From positions 1 through 5,646 of the forward strand of contig WJJR01000309.1 in the NCBI GenBank assembly GCA_014729565.1: a DNA stretch of 5,646 bases, given 5' to 3'. This DNA is from Candidatus Zixiibacteriota bacterium. GTDB taxonomy: Bacteria > Zixibacteria > MSB-5A5 > WJJR01. Positions 5,150 to 5,646 of this stretch are shown here, one piece after another (position 1 is the first letter of the stretch; each line of letters begins with the position of its first letter). A program made the position numbers and the translations under genes. Below the pieces are notes generated by a model that saw nothing but the letters and a program-made list of their open reading frames with translations, ran no database searches and was not told the DNA's origin.

Positions 5150-5508
5150 GAACCGGTCAGTCGCCAGGGGTCATTGTTCATTACCGCCGATGATCCGTTG
5201 TCGTATGGCGAGTTGAAGGCCCGTCTCTCGAGCGGTGTAAAGAAGAGAACAAAGAGTACGGCCTGGTTTTTGAAGAGATGGTCTCTGGCGAGACGAATAC
5301 ATCCTCGTATGGTGTGCAAATCCTGCGGGTCCGTCCGCGCGTGGTGAAGAAGGTGTATGTCGAGGATGGTCGCGAAGAGCTGGTGCGTGGTGTGGAACTG
5401 ATCGGCACGCCGCTGGTGCTCCTGGAAAACATCGAAGCGGCTGCCGACGACATGGGCGTCTTATTGTTGGAGCCTGTCGATTGCCGTCGGTTTTCGTTAT
5501 TATTCTGA
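5150..5508 (+). pseudogene. Decayed 3' end of a TldD/PmbA-family metalloprotease gene
   Basis: Only the C-terminal part of a TldD/PmbA protein can be read, and it is split over two frames. Frame 2 from 5150 gives EPVSRQGSLFITADDPLSYG then ELKARL. After about 5225 the homology continues in frame 1 as ERCKEENKEYGLVFEEMVSG, GVQILRVRPRVVKKVYVEDG and REELVRGVELIGTPLVLLEN. This matches the family order: a PV.R.GNL strand, a helix, a yGlvi..i.gG block and the kvy.DGreelVRGv.l.GtPl segment. A single missing base in the CTCTC run near 5225-5229 explains the shift. Frame 2 upstream also has stops at 5105 and 5135, and after about 5460 the expected cysteine-containing C-terminus is scrambled. The N-terminal two thirds, including the HExxxH zinc motif, is absent; only about 240 bases separate folD from the first recognisable residues. 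TldD/PmbA proteins form heterodimeric proteases acting on modified peptides. This copy cannot be functional. The frame-1 segment from an ATG at 5278 could be mistaken for a 76-residue gene. Confidence 0.75.
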
Positions 5509-5625
5509 GAGTGCTGCACTTTTATTCCAATTCTCCCAATGCAAAAACGCGCTGTTGCTGTATTTTATGACAGAGGTACCGATGGAATGATCGCGGACCG
5601 ATGGGCTCATCAAGGGAGGTTTATC
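5509..5625. other. Gap between the TldD remnant and the last gene
   Basis: This 117-base AT-richer spacer follows the remnant. A weak hairpin, GAGAGTG (5507-5513) with CACTTTT (5517-5523), includes three T's of its own 3' arm but is too short and wobble-rich to call a terminator. TTGCTG (5555-5560) and TATTTT (5561-5566) are adjacent, so they cannot be a -35/-10 pair. A promoter for the following gene probably lies here but cannot be placed. Confidence 0.4.
5614..5619 (+). promoter_or_regulatory. Ribosome-binding site of the last gene
   Basis: GGGAGG lies six bases before the GTG at 5626. Strength and spacing are as good as for the YmdB-type gene and are the main evidence that a real gene starts there. 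Confidence 0.65.
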
Positions 5626-5646
5626 GTGAACGCCCGCTACTGGACA
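5626..5646 (+). CDS. Start of an unidentified gene, cut by the window edge
   Basis: Seven codons are visible after a strong ribosome-binding site: GTG start, then Asn-Ala-Arg-Tyr-Trp-Thr. An Asn-Ala-Arg-Tyr-Trp beginning would fit the charged head of a signal peptide or membrane anchor, but that is a guess from seven residues. An alternative frame from the ATG at 5601 is also open to the edge, but it has no ribosome-binding site of its own. It could be an intact TldD-family paralogue beside the decayed one, or something unrelated; the sequence shown does not say. Confidence 0.5.

Noticed and set aside
5278..5508. Independent 76-residue gene
   Set aside because: TldD/PmbA homology continues upstream of the ATG in the same frame and then in another frame, so this is part of a broken gene.
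5507..5524. Intrinsic terminator after the TldD remnant
   Set aside because: The stem is seven pairs including two G-U, with a 3-base loop, and the T's belong to the stem arm itself.
1..5646. CRISPR array, tRNA, rRNA or insertion sequence
   Set aside because: No regularly spaced direct repeats, no tRNA-like T-arm with cloverleaf, no rRNA-like sequence and no transposase frame were seen on either strand.

Overview
The window is a moderately GC-rich bacterial chromosome segment (I did not count the GC content) with all recognisable genes on the + strand. It holds a housekeeping cluster: a small coiled-coil protein (463-723), ZapA (960-1277), ribonuclease Y (1372-2943), a YmdB/TIGR00282-type metallophosphoesterase (3020-3889) and FolD (4021-4908). 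These are followed by the broken 3' end of a TldD/PmbA-family gene (about 5150-5508) and the first seven codons of another gene (from 5626). RNase Y rules out an enterobacterium-like host. The zapA-rny-ymdB-folD order, the GTG/TTG starts and the hairpin-rich intergenic repeats fit an uncultured lineage of the FCB type (for example Zixibacteria-like). That placement is an impression from gene content, not a demonstrated assignment.

Layout. Positions 1-462 contain no convincing gene. This stretch carries two strong hairpin repeats (128-148 and 254-297), a degenerate GTCCGCC-type repeat (195-216), a possible promoter (361-388) and a hairpin just before the first gene. Gene 463-723 encodes an 86-residue coiled coil, probably a ZapB-like or ZapA-associated protein. 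The 236-base gap before zapA contains a 7-bp hairpin, a perfect 14-bp palindrome and ends that can pair with each other. ZapA, RNase Y, YmdB and FolD then follow in one direction with gaps of 94, 76 and 131 bases. The ymdB-folD gap again holds repeat-type hairpins, one of which shares sequence with the first intergenic region. After folD come about 130 bases with nothing identifiable, then the TldD remnant.

How the genes fit together. ZapA and the small coiled coil point to FtsZ-ring assembly. RNase Y is a membrane-anchored endoribonuclease that initiates mRNA decay, and the YmdB-type phosphodiesterase is its frequent genomic neighbour. FolD supplies one-carbon folate units for purine, thymidylate and formyl-Met synthesis. 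The cluster is probably co-transcribed, at least from zapA or rny through ymdB; whether folD shares the transcript across the repeat-filled gap is open.

I found no convincing new multi-gene system. The points most worth a second look are the decayed TldD gene, the shared hairpin repeats in two gaps, the structured gap upstream of zapA, and the start-codon choices for zapA, rny, ymdB and folD.
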